A DNA stretch of 64,000 nt, from positions 2,105,941-2,169,940 of the forward strand of contig NZ_CP039381.1 in NCBI RefSeq assembly GCF_005601135.1, written 5' to 3'. This document shows, piece by piece, positions 62,111 through 64,000 of the stretch. Position 1 is the first letter of the stretch; each line of letters begins with the position of its first letter. The DNA comes from Ruminococcus bovis. GTDB taxonomy: Bacteria; Bacillota; Clostridia; Oscillospirales; Acutalibacteraceae. A program made the position numbers and the translations under genes. The notes below the pieces were generated by a model that ran no database searches, was not told the origin of the DNA, and worked only from the letters and a program-made list of their open reading frames with translations.

Positions 62111-62326
62111 TTGAAAAAATATATATTATTAAATTCTGTGTCAAGTGCCTTAAAGTCTAAGGAAATACTTGACAAACACAATATAAAATGTTCTGTTGAA
62201 AGAACACCAAAGAACAATATTGCTCGTTCTTGTGGATACAGTTTACTGGTGCTTGGTGATGTTGATAAAGCAAAGGATATTCTCCTAAAAAATAAAATTT
62301 CAGTTTTAGGTATTGTAAATAGGTGA
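62111..62326 (+). CDS. DUF3343 family small protein
   Basis: 71 residues: KKYILLNSVSSALKSKEILD, with ERTPKNNIARSCGYSLLVLG and a final ILGIVN-like strand. This is DUF3343, a small alpha/beta protein with one conserved Cys in the SCGYSL motif. Comparative genomics has linked the family to selenium or sulfur handling, where it often sits beside a class V aminotransferase, as here. A role as a Se/S carrier is inference. TTG 62111 with GGGGTGA 6-10 nt ahead is preferred over the ATG at 62087, which lies in the hairpin loop. The stop overlaps the next gene's GTG (GTGA). Confidence 0.8.
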   Translation: MKKYILLNSVSSALKSKEILDKHNIKCSVERTPKNNIARSCGYSLLVLGDVDKAKDILLKNKISVLGIVNR

Positions 62327-63456
62327 TTTATCTTGATAATGGTGCAACTTCTTTTCCTAAGCCACTGTCAGTACGGCAAAATGTAGATATATCATTAAAG
62401 AAGTTTAGTGCTAATCCCGGAAGAAGTGGTCACTCACTTTCTCTGAGAGCTGCTAAAGAAATTTATGAATGTAGAAAAAGATTAAAGGAACTTTTCAATG
62501 CAAATAGTGAGGAAGAAATTATCTTTACAGAGAATTGTACAATGGCACTAAATACAGTAATTTTTGGTTTACTAAATGAAGGTGACCATGTTCTAATATC
62601 TTCAATGGAGCATAATTCTATTACAAGACCTTTGGAATCATTAAAAGATAAAGGTGTAACTTATTCAACCTTTGATTATTCCTACGACGATAATGAAACA
62701 GTAGATAATGTGCGACACCTAATAAAACCTGAAACAAAATTAGTTATCTGTACTCATGCATCAAATGTTTTTGGTTTTAGGTTTCCTATTGAAAGAATAT
62801 GTGCATTGTGTCATGCTTACGGAATTCTCTTTTGTGTAGATTCAGCACAGTCTGCCGGTGTATTTGATATAGATGTTGGCACAAATCAATATGATTTTGT
62901 CTGTATGTCAGGTCACAAAAGCCTTTATGGTCCAATGGGTACAGGTGTTCTAATCCTGAATAATCGCAATTTAAAACCATTATTATATGGTGGTACAGGT
63001 ACTGAATCTGTTAAGAAATCTCAGCCTGAAGGACTACCTGAAAAGTTTGAAAGTGGCACACAAAATATGAACGGTATTTCAGGACTAAAGGCAGGAGTTG
63101 ACTTTGTAAAAAATAGAGGTATCAAAAATATTTATAACCACGAATATAAACTTGCAAAACACCTATTTAATGGACTAGCGAATAACAGAAAGGTTATAAC
63201 CTATAATAAGTCCTTTGATTATGGCAAAGTAGCACCGGTAGTTTCTTTTAATATAGATGGAGTTTATTCTGAGGACCTTGTAGCAAAATTAAATAAATAC
63301 GGAATAATGACTAGGGGAGGACTTCATTGTTCACCACTTGCTCATACAACAATGAATACTATAGAAAATGGTACAGTAAGAGTAGTTCCTGGAGCATTTA
63401 ATACAATAAATGACATAAATTACCTACTAAATGTTATAAGAAAATTAACAATTTAA
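62323..63456 (+). CDS. class V aminotransferase, cysteine desulfurase-like
   Basis: 377-residue PLP enzyme. IYLDNGATSFPKPLSVRQNV at the N terminus, GRSGHSLSLRAAKEIYECRK, MEHNSITRPLESLKDKGVTY, VDSAQSAGVFDIDV, PLP Lys in CMSGHKSLYGPMGTGVLIL, and catalytic Cys region GGLHCSPLAHTTMNTIENGT. It resembles the SufS/CsdB group of cysteine desulfurases or selenocysteine lyases; HCSPLAH has the Cys where group members carry it. GTG start overlaps the DUF3343 stop, so the two are translationally coupled. No isc/suf scaffold gene is near. Confidence 0.9.
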   Translation: MIYLDNGATSFPKPLSVRQNVDISLKKFSANPGRSGHSLSLRAAKEIYECRKRLKELFNANSEEEIIFTENCTMALNTVIFGLLNEGDHVLISSMEHNSITRPLESLKDKGVTYSTFDYSYDDNETVDNVRHLIKPETKLVICTHASNVFGFRFPIERICALCHAYGILFCVDSAQSAGVFDIDVGTNQYDFVCMSGHKSLYGPMGTGVLILNNRNLKPLLYGGTGTESVKKSQPEGLPEKFESGTQNMNGISGLKAGVDFVKNRGIKNIYNHEYKLAKHLFNGLANNRKVITYNKSFDYGKVAPVVSFNIDGVYSEDLVAKLNKYGIMTRGGLHCSPLAHTTMNTIENGTVRVVPGAFNTINDINYLLNVIRKLTI

Positions 63457-63524
63457 AATTTTCTTGAACTAGTATTATTTTTATGCTAAAATATATGTAA
63501 GTAAAAATAAAAGGAGTGGTAACA

Positions 63525-64000
63525 ATGAATATAGGTGCATTGTTCGATAGTATTTTAACAGTGCTAAAAACATTCAGATTTGTTGATGTTATTGATATTG
63601 TTGTTATTGCCTTTATTGTATATAGTCTATTTAAACTTGTTCGAGATACCAGAGCAGAACAACTTGTAAAAGGTATAGTAATCTTAATGATTGCCTACCT
63701 GGTTGCGTCAATATTTAATATGTTGATGATGAAGAACTTGCTGAAAACATTGTTTGAATTTGGTGTTGTTTTGTTGGCAATTATTTTCCAACCGGAAATA
63801 CGAAATGCTTTGGAACAGTTAGGTCGTAAAAATATAAAGAGCTTTTCCTTTATGAATAGGGTAAACCGAACTGATGAATGGATAGAAAAAGAGAAAAAGG
63901 CAATTTTAGATGTAGCAGAAACTGCTGAGGTATTTAGCAGACAAAAAACAGGTGCTTTGATAGTATTTGAAAGAGAAACCAAACTTTCGGATATTGCAGC
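63525..64000 (+). CDS. cdaA: diadenylate cyclase CdaA, N-terminal part, cut by the window edge
   Basis: The first 158 residues are visible. Three membrane helices (VIDIVVIAFIVYSLFKLVRD; LVKGIVILMIAYLVASIFNM; LLKTLFEFGVVLLAIIFQPE) are followed by the start of the DAC domain (IRNALEQLGRKNIKSFSF and GALIVFERETKLSDIA). This is the membrane-bound c-di-AMP synthase that controls K+ and osmolyte balance and cell-wall stress in Firmicutes; usual length is about 270-290. RBS AAGGAGTGG, 7 nt ahead of ATG 63525. Usually followed by cdaR (YbbR) and glmM, which would lie beyond the edge. Confidence 0.94.
   Translation, partial: MNIGALFDSILTVLKTFRFVDVIDIVVIAFIVYSLFKLVRDTRAEQLVKGIVILMIAYLVASIFNMLMMKNLLKTLFEFGVVLLAIIFQPEIRNALEQLGRKNIKSFSFMNRVNRTDEWIEKEKKAILDVAETAEVFSRQKTGALIVFERETKLSDIA

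Noticed and set aside
1..64000. tRNA, rRNA or prophage genes
   Set aside because: I saw no cloverleaf with CCA-type ends, no rRNA-like stretches and no phage structural or integrase genes while reading; a dedicated RNA search would be needed to exclude small RNAs.

Overview
The window is AT-rich, densely coded DNA that looks like the chromosome of an anaerobic Firmicute. A Ruminococcus-like member of the Oscillospiraceae/Ruminococcaceae is my best guess. The clues are a dockerin-bearing giant extracellular protein, a BofA-like sporulation gene, a FeoA-FeoB fusion, a butanol-dehydrogenase-like iron alcohol dehydrogenase, several aldo/keto reductases, a type V-A (Cas12a) CRISPR locus, and GGTG/AGGAGG ribosome binding sites with many TTG and GTG starts. 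The species cannot be fixed from the sequence alone. I saw no rRNA or tRNA genes.

1-2.8 kb: the C-terminal part of cas12a (all RuvC and Nuc catalytic residues present), then a scar where cas4 and cas1 have been fused and almost wholly deleted, an intact cas2, a leader with a perfect palindrome, and an array of eight 36-nt-type repeats that degrade towards the distal end. Interference looks possible but acquisition does not. 2.8-11.3 kb: a NUDIX hydrolase, PEP carboxykinase, feoAB with its small Cys-rich partner, a membrane protein, a MATE exporter and an aldo/keto reductase. 11.3-12.2 kb: a gene-free island of nested palindromic repeats. 12.2-23.1 kb: tex, a ketopantoate-reductase-like gene, a CYTH gene, and a genome-maintenance run radC-uvrB-parE-parC.

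23.1-26 kb: secG, bofA-like, DUF4364, and an nfeD-SPFH membrane pair. 26-33 kb: a purine operon purE-purF-purM-purN-purO-like-AICAR formyltransferase-purD, in which the usual bifunctional PurH is replaced by two separate proteins. 33-40.3 kb: a second MATE exporter and a redox cluster (three oxidoreductases, a flavodoxin lipoprotein, a LysR regulator), one member behind a MerR-type promoter. 40.3-45.1 kb: mtaB, and a glycosyl-hydrolase-like gene cut in two by a decayed IS30-family element, then DUF1294 and an RluA-type pseudouridine synthase. 45.1-48.4 kb: ilvE and a two-gene NAD salvage operon.

48.5-55.9 kb: one 2427-residue secreted protein ending in a Big2 domain and a type I-like dockerin. 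56-59 kb (minus strand): queA-tgt-yajC-TIGR04086 (queuosine and Sec accessory functions). 59.2-62 kb: asd-dapA-dapB for lysine/diaminopimelate. 62.1-64 kb: a DUF3343/class V aminotransferase pair whose ribosome binding site is buried in a hairpin, and the start of the c-di-AMP synthase gene cdaA, cut by the window edge.
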